Assembly: GCF_010389155.1 (NCBI RefSeq)
Contig: NC_057765.1
Span: forward strand, 20,540,270 to 20,604,269
DNA length: 64,000 nucleotides
DNA from: Erigeron canadensis
Taxonomy: Eukaryota > Streptophyta > Magnoliopsida > Asterales > Asteraceae
Direction of reading: 5' to 3'
Position 1 is the first letter of the stretch, and each line of letters begins with the position of its first letter. The position numbers and the translations under genes are program-made. Under the pieces are notes generated by a model. That model searched no databases. It saw only the letters and a list, made by a program, of their open reading frames with translations, and was not told where the DNA came from. Below are positions 11,176 through 21,228 of the stretch, piece after piece.

Positions 11176-11301
11176 AAGAAGAAGAAAAAAAATAAAGAAA
11201 ATATTTTTGTTATTTTTCAAAATTTTATATTTTTGTATTTGATTTTTGTCTTTTCAAATTTTATATTTTGTTTTTCAAGAATGTATCTAGAACAAAATAA
11301 G

Positions 11302-14300
11302 TTAAGGTTCAAGATTTAACATGCCAAGCTTAGAGATAAGAAAGTTAAACCTTTTCTCATCCAGTGGTTTAGTGAACAAATCTGCAAGCTGATAGTCAGT
11401 TCCCACAAAGTAGAGCTCGATGTCACCTTTCTCAATATGATCTTTGAGAAAATGATATCTCACATCAATATGCTTTGATCGAGAGTGGTTTACTGAGTTG
11501 ACTGCAATAGCAATGGCACTTTGAGAGTCACAATAGATGGGAATATGATCATATTTCAGACCATAATCAGTAAGTTGAGTCTTCATCCATAACACTTGAG
11601 CACAACAACTAGCCGCAGCCACATATTCAGCTTCAACTGTTAATAGTGACACACAATTTTGTTTCTTGGAAGACCAACTCACAATTTTATCACCCAAAAA
11701 TTGTAAAGTACTGAAAGTGCTCTTGCGATCAAGCTTACAACCTGCATGATCTGCATCTGAATAGGCAGTTAAATTGAATCCAGTATCCCTTGGATACCAG
11801 AGACCTAAATTGGGTGTACCCTTCAGATAACGAAATATTCGTTTCACAGCTTGAAAATGTAAATCAGTTGGAGCAGCTTGATACCTAGCACACATACATG
11901 TTGCAAACATTATATCTGGGCGAGATGCTGTAAGATACAACAATGAACCAATCATACTTCTATATCTGTTTTGGTCAAATGGTTTCCCATTTTTATCAGC
12001 ATTAATACTTGTACGAGCAGCCATTGGAGTTGAATTTGAAGAACAAGTAGTCATATCAAACTTTTTCAACATGTCATGAATATACTTACCTTGTGATATG
12101 AAAATACCATTTGGTAGTTGTTTGATTTGAAGACCCAAAAAGTAGTTCATTTCTCCAATCATGCTCATTTCAAAATGATTAACCATTAGAGATGAAAAGT
12201 TTCGACAAAATGTTTGACTGGTTGACCCAAAGATAATGTCATCAACATATATTTGGACAAGAAGAACATGCTTACCTTGTTTGCGAATGCATAGGGTAGG
12301 GTCAATTGTGCCTTTGGTGAAGCCACCTCTAATCAAGAAAGTAGATAAGGAATCATACCATGCTCGAGGTGCTTGCTTAAGACCGTAGAGAGCCTTGTCT
12401 AACCTGTAGACATGGTTTCGTCTTTTGGGATCAACAAAACCTTCTGGTTGTTCAACGTAAACTTCTTCTTTGAGATCACCATTCAAGAAAGCTGTCTTCA
12501 CATCCATTTGAAAGACAGTGAAGTTTCTGAATGCAGCATAAGCTAAGAAAATCCGAATGGCTTCCATTCTTGCAACTGGAGCAAAAGTTTCGTCGAAATC
12601 AACACCAGGTTGTTGGCAATAACCCTTTGCAACTAATCGAGCCTTGTTCCTTACTACCACTCCATTTTCATCCTTCTTGTTCTTGAAAATCCACTTTGTG
12701 CCAATAGGTTCATCTTTTCTTGGATTTGAAACTAATCTCCATACTATCAGTCTTTCAAACTAAACTAGTTCGTCTTGCATAGCTTTAACCCATTCTGGAT
12801 CTCGAAGAGCTTCAGAAACAGTTTTGGGCTCAATGTTGCTAAGAGAAAGTGCAACCAGACACTCATTCACTGAAGTACGAGTAGTTACTCCGGCTTGTGG
12901 ATCTCCAATAATTTGATCTGTAGGATGATCTTTTCGCATACGTGACCATTTGCGATCAGGAGGAAGAGGATCTTGTTGATTGACATCAACATCATCATCA
13001 TTAAAACCAGAGTTTTGCTGAGAGATGGAATCATAGCTTGGTAGAACAGCTTCCTCGTAAGATGGATGATCGAAGTCAAGAGGCACATATACATTTGGAG
13101 TGTTTATCGTATTGGTAGTCTGGGTAAATTGGGTAGGTTGTTCTTGGACATTCACTGGAGAAGAATTTGAAGCATTTGGATCATTACTTGTTGGTAGTAA
13201 ACTTTCTTGCTCAAAGATCATGCTCGACATCTCATCAAACCAAACATTCATTGTTTCTTGAATCGTATTTGTTCGGCGATTGTAGATTCGGTAGGCAATC
13301 GATGTCTTAGAATAACCAACAAAGTAACCTTCATCACCTTTCTTCTCGAACTTTCCAAGATTTTCCAGATCATTCAGAGTATAACAAACACATCTAAAGA
13401 TATGAAAATAGTTGATGTTGGGTTTCCGTTTGTTAACAACCTCATAAGGAGTCTTCTCAAAACGCTGATTAACAATGGACCGATTCTGAGTGTGACAAGC
13501 AGTGTCAACAGCTTCAGCCCACACATTGGAAGGTAACTTAGAATAAGCAAGCATGGTTCTTGTAGCTTCCACAAGCGTTCGATTTCTCCTTTCAACGACA
13601 CCATTTTGTTGTGGGGTACGAACCGCAGAAAGTTGGTGAGTAATGCCTTTGGATTTACAAAATTCATCAAACACGACATTTTTGAACTCAGTTCCGTTAT
13701 CCAAATGGATGTAACGGACTGGAAGTTGAAGATTTACTTGAGTAGAAGTGATGAAATAGATCAAAGTTTGAGTTGTTTCATCTTTGGAGGCAAGAAACTT
13801 GACCCAAATATATCTTGAATAATCATCAACAATAACCAAGATGTACTTCTTCCCATTTCGGCTTTGTACTTTCATCGGTCCACAAAGATCCATGTGAAGC
13901 AAATGAAGAGGTGCTAATGAATTTGGACATTTCTTGGGTTTATGAGAAGCTCGTTTAATCTTCCCAACAACAAAAGAAGGACACATATGCTCACTTTCAT
14001 ACTTATAGTCTGGCAAGCCTTCAACAAGATGCTTGTTGACCAAAGTATTGATGGTAGGAAAGTTTAGGTGAGAAAGCCTTCTATGCCACAACCAAGAATT
14101 CTTTGATGTAGCCTTCGAAATGAGACAAATATTATCGGTTGGTTGGTTATCATCGAGATTGACGGTAAAAAGGTTATCATCGCGGTCGCCACACAAAATG
14201 TCAACTCCATCTAGAGTTTGAACTTTGCAAAGAGATTGTCGAAAAAGAACTTGAAGATTGTTGTCACAGAATTGTCCAACACTGAACAAGTTATGACTTA

Positions 14301-14505
14301 ATCCTTCAACATAGTGAACTTTCTTAATGACAATTCCATTGCGTTCAATATCACCATAGCCTAGGATAGGAGCGAAATTGTTGTTACCAAATCGAACAGT
14401 TCCCATGAATCGTTCGATAAAGTTCTTAAGCAATGCTTTATTGCCAGTCATATGTTTTGAACATCCGGAATCGAGTATCCAAACACAGATGGTTATTTCC
14501 TGCAA
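11302..14505 (-). pseudogene. pol: Copia-B pol polyprotein with one in-frame stop
   Basis: One frame runs from 14505 to 11302, interrupted only by a TAG at 12760-12762. The order is PR (WILDSGCSKHMTG, DSG at residues 12-14), the GAG-pre-integrase/zinc region (WLWHRRLSHLNF), then the integrase core (HMDLCGPM, LDNGTEFKN, NGVVERRNRTLVEA). After the stop comes RT ([56 protein letters not shown]) and RNase H ([43 protein letters not shown]). It ends KLGMLNLEP. The TAG falls in the linker before RT, where related proteins usually have Gln (MQ-EL-QFER), so it is a simple CAG-to-TAG change. The protein would mature, integrate and copy the element. Confidence 0.92.
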
Positions 14506-14515
14506 TCAAAGAAAT
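14499..14515 (-). promoter_or_regulatory. Possible 3' splice site between Copia-B gag and pol
   Basis: Immediately after the gag stop the minus strand reads a pyrimidine-rich TTTCTTTGATTGCAG|G, a good match to the plant acceptor consensus. The same TGCAG|G is at the gag/pol junction of Sire-A (5394-5399), Sire-C (minus, 56466-56461) and Sire-D (63089-63094). Function is inferred; no donor is identified. Confidence 0.4.
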
Positions 14516-17500
14516 TTAACCGACTTTAGGTAACCACTTGAAGACGGGTCCTTTGTGGTTAGTTAAAACAGGCAGGGTATATAACTTAGGATATGCATAC
14601 AAACATGCTTTAGTATCAATATAGGCATTAACAAGCACATTTGAATAAAACCAACGAACATTAACACATGAATCAAAAGTAACATGTCTACCACCATTCA
14701 AACCATACACACGAGAATCAACATTGTTTACAACATCACAAGACTTAGCCTTGGCACCATTAACATTGTTTTTCAAAAAGGATTTAAAAGATAAATTGTT
14801 TGACACATCAGAAACAAGCTTCTTCTTTCTACCCGCTTTTCTCCTATGCCTTTTCTTCCTTTTATCAACTTTAGTGATCTTAGGTACTAAAGACTTAGCT
14901 ACCCATTTAGACTCACTAATCAAGCTCTTTCCACCTATTGGATTGACACTAAGAGGATTAGAACGAGAGTTTTGAAGCACTTTTATCTTTTTAGACTCTT
15001 TTGAAGGTGCGGAAACTTCTTGTTTCTTAGGTTTATCATGAGAAAACCAGCCATATCTATCCCTATACCTAGTTGCACCATTTGAAGCATCCCTAGTTAG
15101 CAAAACTAAGCTAGATTTAGATACTTTAGGTAATGAACTAGATTGAGAGTTAGATGAAGAAACATATGAGTTGATTTCCAGAAGTTTCTCTTTGTTGTAT
15201 TTGATTTTGGGAATGGTCTCAACTAGTTTGGTTTTGACATGCTTTTCAGAGGTAGGACACTTTGTTTTTAACTTATTGATTCTTGGTTTTTTGACAGTCT
15301 ATGGTTCAGTCTTGACAAGTTTTGGAATGACTTGTTTCTTAGAATAATGTGAAGTTGGATATTTGGAAAACAGTTTTGGAGATTCCTCTTTTGATTCAAC
15401 TTTGATTTTGGTAGATTCAATCTTTTTCTCAGTTTCAGAATCAAAAGCATATTCTCCCTCCATGAATTTATCAAAATCATCTTTTGTGAAAGGTTCAACC
15501 GGAGATATTTTTGAAAAATCAGGAATCTTGGTATCCAACTTTACACTATGGGTAGTCCCAGGAATTAGATCAACTTGAACTGACACATCTTTGGCTTCAC
15601 AAGAAATTAGAGTAGAAGTATCAACACCTATACTAGCACTAAGCTTAGGGTGAACATCTAATTCTTCAAAAGAATCATAAGTGAAAAACCTAAAGTAGTA
15701 CCATATCAAAACTAAACTATGTGCAAGTTCGTAATTAGATAAATCAGATTGCACATAATCATCAGCTATAGTAGCAACAGTTTGACATGAACACTCAAGA
15801 GAATCAGTCAAGATCTGGGTGGAGGAATCAGTAGATGAAACACATGTAGTCTGAATGGAATGGTCTACTCCAACACTTAGATAAGTTTGAGTAGAAACAT
15901 TCACACAAACTCTCTTGGTGTCTACATCAATTAATTCATTTTCTGAACTTTGATTTTGAGACTTGAGATGATCAATGACTTGTTGTTGAGAATTCACCTC
16001 TTGTTGTAAACCTTCTATTTGTTTTTCCAAAAATGTGGATGGAACATACATTTTAGTAGGTTTAGGTGAAATACCAATTAACTCTTGGTTTTGAAAATTT
16101 GATGCTATTTCTTCTAATTTGAAAATTGAAGATTCTTTAAAATTACATGAAGCATTTATAGCATCATAGTTGACCAAAAATTCAGTTTGAGGTATTTTCT
16201 GAACATCATCAGTCTCAAATTCTTCATCCAGTGGACGAATAAATTGGTGTACCATACCAAGGCGAAGAAATTTTTCATCATACAGAGGTTCAATTTGGTC
16301 TTTTGCTTTTGTAATGGTGTGATATTCTCAAATCCCAACTCATGAAGAAGTTCTGATTTGTCAATTTTCGACTTGTTGAAATAGGCGGTAAAATCCAAAA
16401 AAGGGTTTTGTTCAACTTTATATAACTTCTCTTGATAGAAAAGTATATTCTTTTTGAATTCCTCAATTTGGTTTTTAAGATTTTCAATCTCAACACCTTT
16501 CAAAAAACAAGTATGAATTAAATCAGAAATCTTTCTTTCTAGGTCAACATTGTTTGGTTTGGATTCTTGAAGCTTTTTATTAAGAATATCAACATCCGTT
16601 TGTCTAGCATTTACTCGAAGCCACTCATTGGTCTTTTGAATTTGAAGATCTTGATTGGCTTTTTCAAGAGCATGAATGGTTTTTTCAAGATTGTTACATT
16701 TATGTAATAACTTAGAATCAGGAGAGGCATTCAACTCACATTCTTTAACCAACATCTGATCTTTGTATGTTTGAACATCTTGTTTAATACTATCATAATC
16801 AAAAAGTAATTTTGAATATTCTTCAATGAGTTTTGAAAATTCACTTTTAGAGAATGAAATAATATTTTTCAACTTTTTATTTTTGTTGGTTAAAGACGTG
16901 ATATGAGTTGTCAAATTTGATAAAGCTAAATCAAACGACTCTTTATCTTTAACTATTGAAAAAACAGAGTGTAGATTTACCTCATCATCTGGGTATTCAT
17001 CATCAGTGCTTTCAGCCTCAAAAGCTTTGTCCTTGGCCAACCTCGCCATGAAGCACACATTTGCAGAGAGATCTTCAACTTCATCATCCGAGAGAAACAA
17101 CCATTTGTCATCTCCAGCAAGCAATGCATGACCGGCTTCCACTTGCTTTGCCAACAACATCTTTTGCTTGTAGTACTCATAGTTTCTCTTACGAGGTTGC
17201 TTGCAATCAATTGCAAAATGACCAGGATTACCACAATTGTAGCACTTTTTGTCAGAAACTTTACCCTTCTCAACAACTTGTTTGTCATAACCTTCAACTT
17301 TCTTTTCCACATGCTTGGATCCACTTGATTCACCTTGACCATTATTCTTTGAATGATAGTGTTCCTTCTTGGGAAATGCACTTGTGGAAGAAGTGCGGAG
17401 ATTGTTGTTAGTTGGCCTCGCTTTGTAGTACTTTTTCTTGAAGTGCTTGGTAACTGCGGCAAGAGCTTGATATAATTCGTCAGAAACACCATCTCTTGGA

Positions 17501-18288
17501 GCCAACATATCATCTCCTTCCTCATCAGACGAAGAAACAACTACTATTTGCCTTTTAAGAGCTTCAGAAACCTTCTTTTCAACAATTAATGCCAAAGGAT
17601 CAGAAGATACAACTTCTGACATTTTGTTCGATGAAGCTTTGTTTAGGACTTGATGTTCATTGAGTTTGAAGGATTCATGAAGATTATGGATGGAGAACTT
17701 GGCCAGATTTTGATGTTGCTTAATCTGAGTTCCATAATCTTCCCACTCAGGACCAAGAGCTTTGATGAATTTGATGTTTAACTCAATCTCTGATTTCTTG
17801 ACATTGTTCTTCCTAAGTTCATTTATGACATTGCAGAATCTACAATAGACAACCTCTAGAGATTCATTTGGCAATTTGCTGAAGTTGTTAAACTCAGTCA
17901 ACACATTTGTCAATCTAATTGTTGAATTTAGGTCAGATCCTTCCATTTGTCTTGCCACCTCATCCCATATCTCCTTGGCTGTATCATAAGAATCAACAAA
18001 ACCATAGATTTCATCTGGCAGTGCTTTGTATAAGTATGGTCTAGCTCTGTTATCTGCAGCTGTTCGATCTTTTTGTTCAGCATTCAAAAGATCAAGAGTG
18101 AGTATTGCACCAGTGGTGGGATGGCGATGAACTGCAAGTCCATTAAGAATGGAATCTTTAAGAAAGTGACCATTTGGTTGACATTCCACATAATCCATGA
18201 ATCTTTTCTTCCATAGTCCATAAGAACCACGGTAGAGAACTTGAGGTCTTATGTCAGAACCTAATGCCAAAGCTTCACGAGAAGCCAT
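14516..18288 (-). pseudogene. gag: Copia-B gag, unusually long, one frameshift and one stop
   Basis: It starts MASREALALG at 18288. Residues 1-220 form a UBN2-type capsid domain (YGLWKKRFMDYVE, LPNESLEVVYCRF). A CCHC knuckle CYNCGNPGHFAIDC is at residues 349-362. Coiled-coil sequence follows. Near 16303-16312 an indel within an AAAAGCAAAAG-like run changes the frame, so the open stretch 16156-18288 passes to 15299-16255. An in-frame TAG at 15299-15301 is followed by the same frame to 14516. It ends in the gag C-terminal signature GPVFKWLPKVG. Without lesions the product would be roughly 1,250 residues, much longer than most copia gags. Pol begins 10-20 nt later behind a TTGCAG|G sequence. Confidence 0.85.
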
Positions 18289-19581
18289 TTGAAAGAGATT
18301 TGATTTGAAACTTGGAATGAAATAAGAATTGGAAAATTCAGGAAATGAAACGATCTTGATGAAGATCGTCCTAGGATAAGATCGTTTGGAAGAAGATCGT
18401 CCTAGTAGAATGAAGTAAGACGAATTGAAACAGATCGTCTTAGTTTCTTAAAAAAAAGGAGACGATTCAAGGAAGATCGTCTTGAAGAACCTTGGATGAA
18501 ATTTGATTAAGTATGGAATGAAAAGTGAAATTGAATGATGATTTTGTCTTTTGGAATTGGAAACTGAAACTGAAACTGAATGAAAGTGATTGAAAATTGA
18601 AATTTGAAACTGAAAGGAATGAAAATGAAACGATCTTGTGGAAGATCGTCTTGGAAATTTGAAGAAGAAAATAAGACGGTCTTGATTAAGATCGTCTTAG
18701 GGGACTGGAAAAGTTTCTAAGTATTTCTGAAAAAATTTTGACAGAATTTTGTTTTTAATTTGAAGGAATTAATTTGAGCAAAACCAATCAATAAAGATGG
18801 ATTACCCCAGGAGGGGGGTGATTCCCAATCACAACAACTTCAAACAATCAACCACAACAACTCAATAATCAACAGACACTGAGACAATCTTGGTCAAGAT
18901 CGTCCTAGAGTCAGGTAACTGAGACGATCTTGGCATGATCGTCTTAGCTTTCTGCCAATAGTTTTCAAAGTATTAACTTTGATTTGACCAAAACCGATCC
19001 TTTCGGATTAGTTAGCCACAATCAATACTTCACACCACAACCACTTGCTAGAACGATCTTGTGAGAATCGTCCTACAAGCCACAACACAGAAAGTATGAA
19101 TGAATGAAAATTCAAGCACTGAGACGATCTGCAGGAGATCGTCCTAGTGAGAATCGTTCTGATATCGTCTTTTTCATCAAACCAGTATGAACAAACTCCA
19201 TTGATGACTTTTAAAGCTTCAATATCTTTCGATTTACTTGGAGTTAGAACCTGAAACCACTTGCAAAACGTTTGTAATTACGTCCGCAACAAATCCTTGA
19301 ACAAAATTCAGCTAAAAACACAACAGAATCAAATCCCGAAATTTGAGCGCCAAAAACTCAAAATTCAATTTCGAGTTCTAAATCGAATTAGAACTTGAAA
19401 CTTGACAGGATTATGTTTAAAACTATCAGGAATCTAATGGTGAACAAAAAATCATGATTTTATGTGATTTTTCTGGTGAAAAATGATGAAACAGTGACGG
19501 TATCAAAAACGGTTTTTGATATGAAATTGGATGAAAATTGAGATCAAAATTAGTTATGGAACGATATCAAAGTGTTGTTTT
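18289..19581 (-). other. Copia-B 5' leader with hairpin array
   Basis: A non-coding leader of about 1.3 kb from primer site to gag start. The part 18350-19170 is packed with inverted repeats built on acgatctt...aagatcgt, often followed by CTAG. No open frame or known protein is visible in it. The proximal 400 bp next to the primer site contains no further arms. Confidence 0.8.
18350..19143. repeat. Array of about ten ACGATCTT hairpins
   Basis: Hairpins seen, with arms: 18350-18369 (acgatctt/aagatcgt, loop 4), 18416-18442 (taagacga/tcgtctta), 18461-18481 (gacgat/atcgtc), 18630-18649 (acgatctt/aagatcgt, loop 4), 18672-18699 (12-bp arms with one G.T, loop 4), 18884-18903 (one mismatch), 18922-18944 (agacgatc/gatcgtct), 19053-19071 (imperfect), 19123-19143 (gacgatct/agatcgtc, loop 5). 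There is also a direct aagatcgt pair at 18378-18400. Half-sites continue to 19168. Confidence 0.85.
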
Positions 19582-19593
19582 GCTCTGATACCA
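19582..19593 (-). other. Primer binding site of Copia-B
   Basis: Minus strand TGGTATCAGAGC (plus GCTCTGATACCA), two bases inside the 5' LTR. It uses initiator tRNA-Met and fixes the element's orientation. Confidence 0.92.
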
Positions 19594-19595
19594 CA

Positions 19596-19901
19596 TGTAA
19601 CAACACGATTTCTGCTATTGATTCGATCTCAACAATGGCGGTTCAATTGTGTGTGTTCTTGGTGTGTTTAGTGTGTGTGATTTTTTAGAGAGAGAGAGAG
19701 ACGATCTGAATAAGTTGTATGTAAGAATGGATTAAAGGCTTATGATTTCTAAGGAGTTGAGGGTATTTATAGTCTAAATCTACAATTAAGCTAATTGACA
19801 CTCCTAGTCCCTCAACCTTAGAAATCATTTCACTATGTCTTAACAACAATAACATCCACTAACTTAAATTACAATTTATCACTATTATTGGATTTCTGAC
19901 A
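19596..19901 (-). repeat. Copia-B 5' LTR
   Basis: A 306-bp LTR matching 8052-8363 with a shorter AG tract. The minus-strand TATA box TATAAATA is at 19764-19771. TTAAC follows at 19902-19906. Confidence 0.94.
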
Positions 19902-20531
19902 TTAACTGAAAGTAGACCAGACATAATGTTTGCAACATGTCTTTGTGCACGATTTCAATCTGATCCCAGAGAAGCACACCAAAATGCAGTAAAAAGGATT
20001 TTTCAACACCTGAAAGGTGTCCCCAGACTAGGTCTTTGGTATCCCAAAGGCTCAAGTCTAGATCTCATGGGCTATTCAGATTCTGATCATTCAGGTTGTA
20101 AGATAGATAGGAAAAGTACCACAGGTGGGTGACATTTCCTTGGTGGCAAACTCGTTAGTTGGACAAGCAAGAAGCAGACTGCAGTATCATTATCCACTGC
20201 TGAAGCTGAGTACATTTCTGCAGCAAGTTGTTGTGCTCAGATCTTATGGATGAAGAACCGACTAACTGATTATGGTGTTAAGTATACCAGAACGCCAATA
20301 TTTTGTGATAACACTAGTGCAATCGCAATATCTCACAATCCTGTTATGCACTCTAAAACCAAGCATATTGATCTCAGGTACCATTTCATTCGTGATCATA
20401 TTTTAAAAGGTGATATTGAAATTCATTTCATTCCAACTGACAAACAACTAGCTGATGTGTTTACAAAAACTTTAGATGTCAAAACTTTTAAACATCTCAT
20501 CAGCGAGTTAGGAATGCTAAATCCTGTGTAG
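19902..20531 (+). pseudogene. pol: Sire-A pol, second part (end of RT connection and RNase H)
   Basis: This continues the reading cut by Copia-[16 protein letters not shown], then [20 protein letters not shown] and [14 protein letters not shown] at 20130-20132 is followed by the same frame with [39 protein letters not shown] and LADVFTKTLD, ending SELGMLNPV at 20531. Catalytic-type Asp and Glu positions (GYSDSD, AEAEY, FCDN) are present. Sire-C has Cys (TGT) where the stop is, so this is a point mutation. Confidence 0.93.
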
Positions 20532-21228
20532 CATTTCAGGGGGAATAGACAAAAATATTTTTACAAGAAAAGGAAATTTTTCTCTGAGGAGGAATTTTTG
20601 CCTCAGAAAATATTTTGTCTGAAATGGTTCAGAAACTGAAAGACTTCAGAGTTTCAGAAAATGAGAAGGTTCAGACTGCACTTCCTTAACCTTCCACAGA
20701 ACTTTAAATTATTTAATCAGAAGTTCATCAAAACCTTTTATTACACAATGGATACCTAGTTGGGAAGCGGACACGTGATTTTTACTGTTCCAGGATACCT
20801 TTTTGCTGACGTGTCATACCACTTGCTCCGTAAAGAAAAATGATCATTACTTTTGCATTAAAAATGGTTGAATATTTTTCGAAAAAGTGGGGTCATGGCC
20901 GTTGTTGCATTAAATGCAGACGTGTAACCAAAAATTATTTCGGATTTCAAACCCGATCAAAATCACTTTTAATAAAATATCATTATATTTTATTGGGTTT
21001 GAATTTCAAAATCATTTTATTTATTTTCTTTGGAAAACTTTTCGTATTCCTTTGAAAATATAAATACTTTTTCCCAAAATAATTCCATCATTTATTTCAT
21101 TTTTCATTTACTCCCAATCATATTTCTCTCTCACTCTCTTAACATTCAATCACTTTCCTTCATAATTTTCCAAACCCTAAATTCCTTCAAACACTTTCAT
21201 CTTCATCTTCTTTCATTAACAAAATTCA
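20532..21228 (+). other. Sire-A spacer between pol and aORF
   Basis: Non-coding and AT-rich towards its right end (pyrimidine-rich 21100-21220). A short inverted repeat tctgagg/cctcaga lies at about 20583-20608. It is equivalent to the 52401-53112 spacer of Sire-C and is presumably where the third ORF would be separately expressed. Confidence 0.5.

Larger units (their letters stand above)
8376..11301 (-). other. Long 3' non-coding region of Copia-B
   Basis: About 2.9 kb between the pol stop and the polypurine tract, with no protein frame that looks real on either strand. It holds three further copies of the AGGGGGAG-type polypurine tract (8736-8745, 8962-8970, 9174-9183). Three hairpins share a conserved core (10645-11030). 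Two further hairpins share flanks (11076-11175). A copia of this type normally needs only a short 3' UTR. The region may be a decayed extra ORF, captured DNA or a structured regulatory RNA. Confidence 0.6.
8052..19901 (-). mobile_element. Copia-B, Ty1/copia retrotransposon nested in Sire-A
   Basis: An 11,850-bp element in minus orientation with short LTRs (312 and 306 bp), TTAAC duplications, a primer site at 19582-19593 and a polypurine tract next to the 3' LTR. It carries a very long gag (18288 down to 14516) and pol (14505 down to 11302). A 1.3-kb leader lies between primer site and gag, and a 2.9-kb non-coding region lies after pol. The LTRs differ by about eight substitutions plus an AG-repeat length change when compared by eye, so the insertion is fairly recent. 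Three visible lesions (one frameshift, two TAG codons) leave the rest readable. Its protease has the normal DSG, unlike the Sire elements. Confidence 0.94.

Noticed and set aside
11086..11319. 77-codon plus-strand ORF
   Set aside because: Poly-Lys and Phe-rich product from simple sequence within the Copia-B 3' region; it covers the hairpins, with no homology.
16977..17540. Long alternative frames inside Copia-B gag (minus 187 codons, plus 116 codons)
   Set aside because: They overlap the real gag frame that carries the CCHC knuckle and show no known motif.
18350..19168. CRISPR-like array
   Set aside because: Repeats are degenerate palindromes with irregular spacing and no uniform unique spacers, in plant retrotransposon DNA with no cas genes. 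They are a leader hairpin array.
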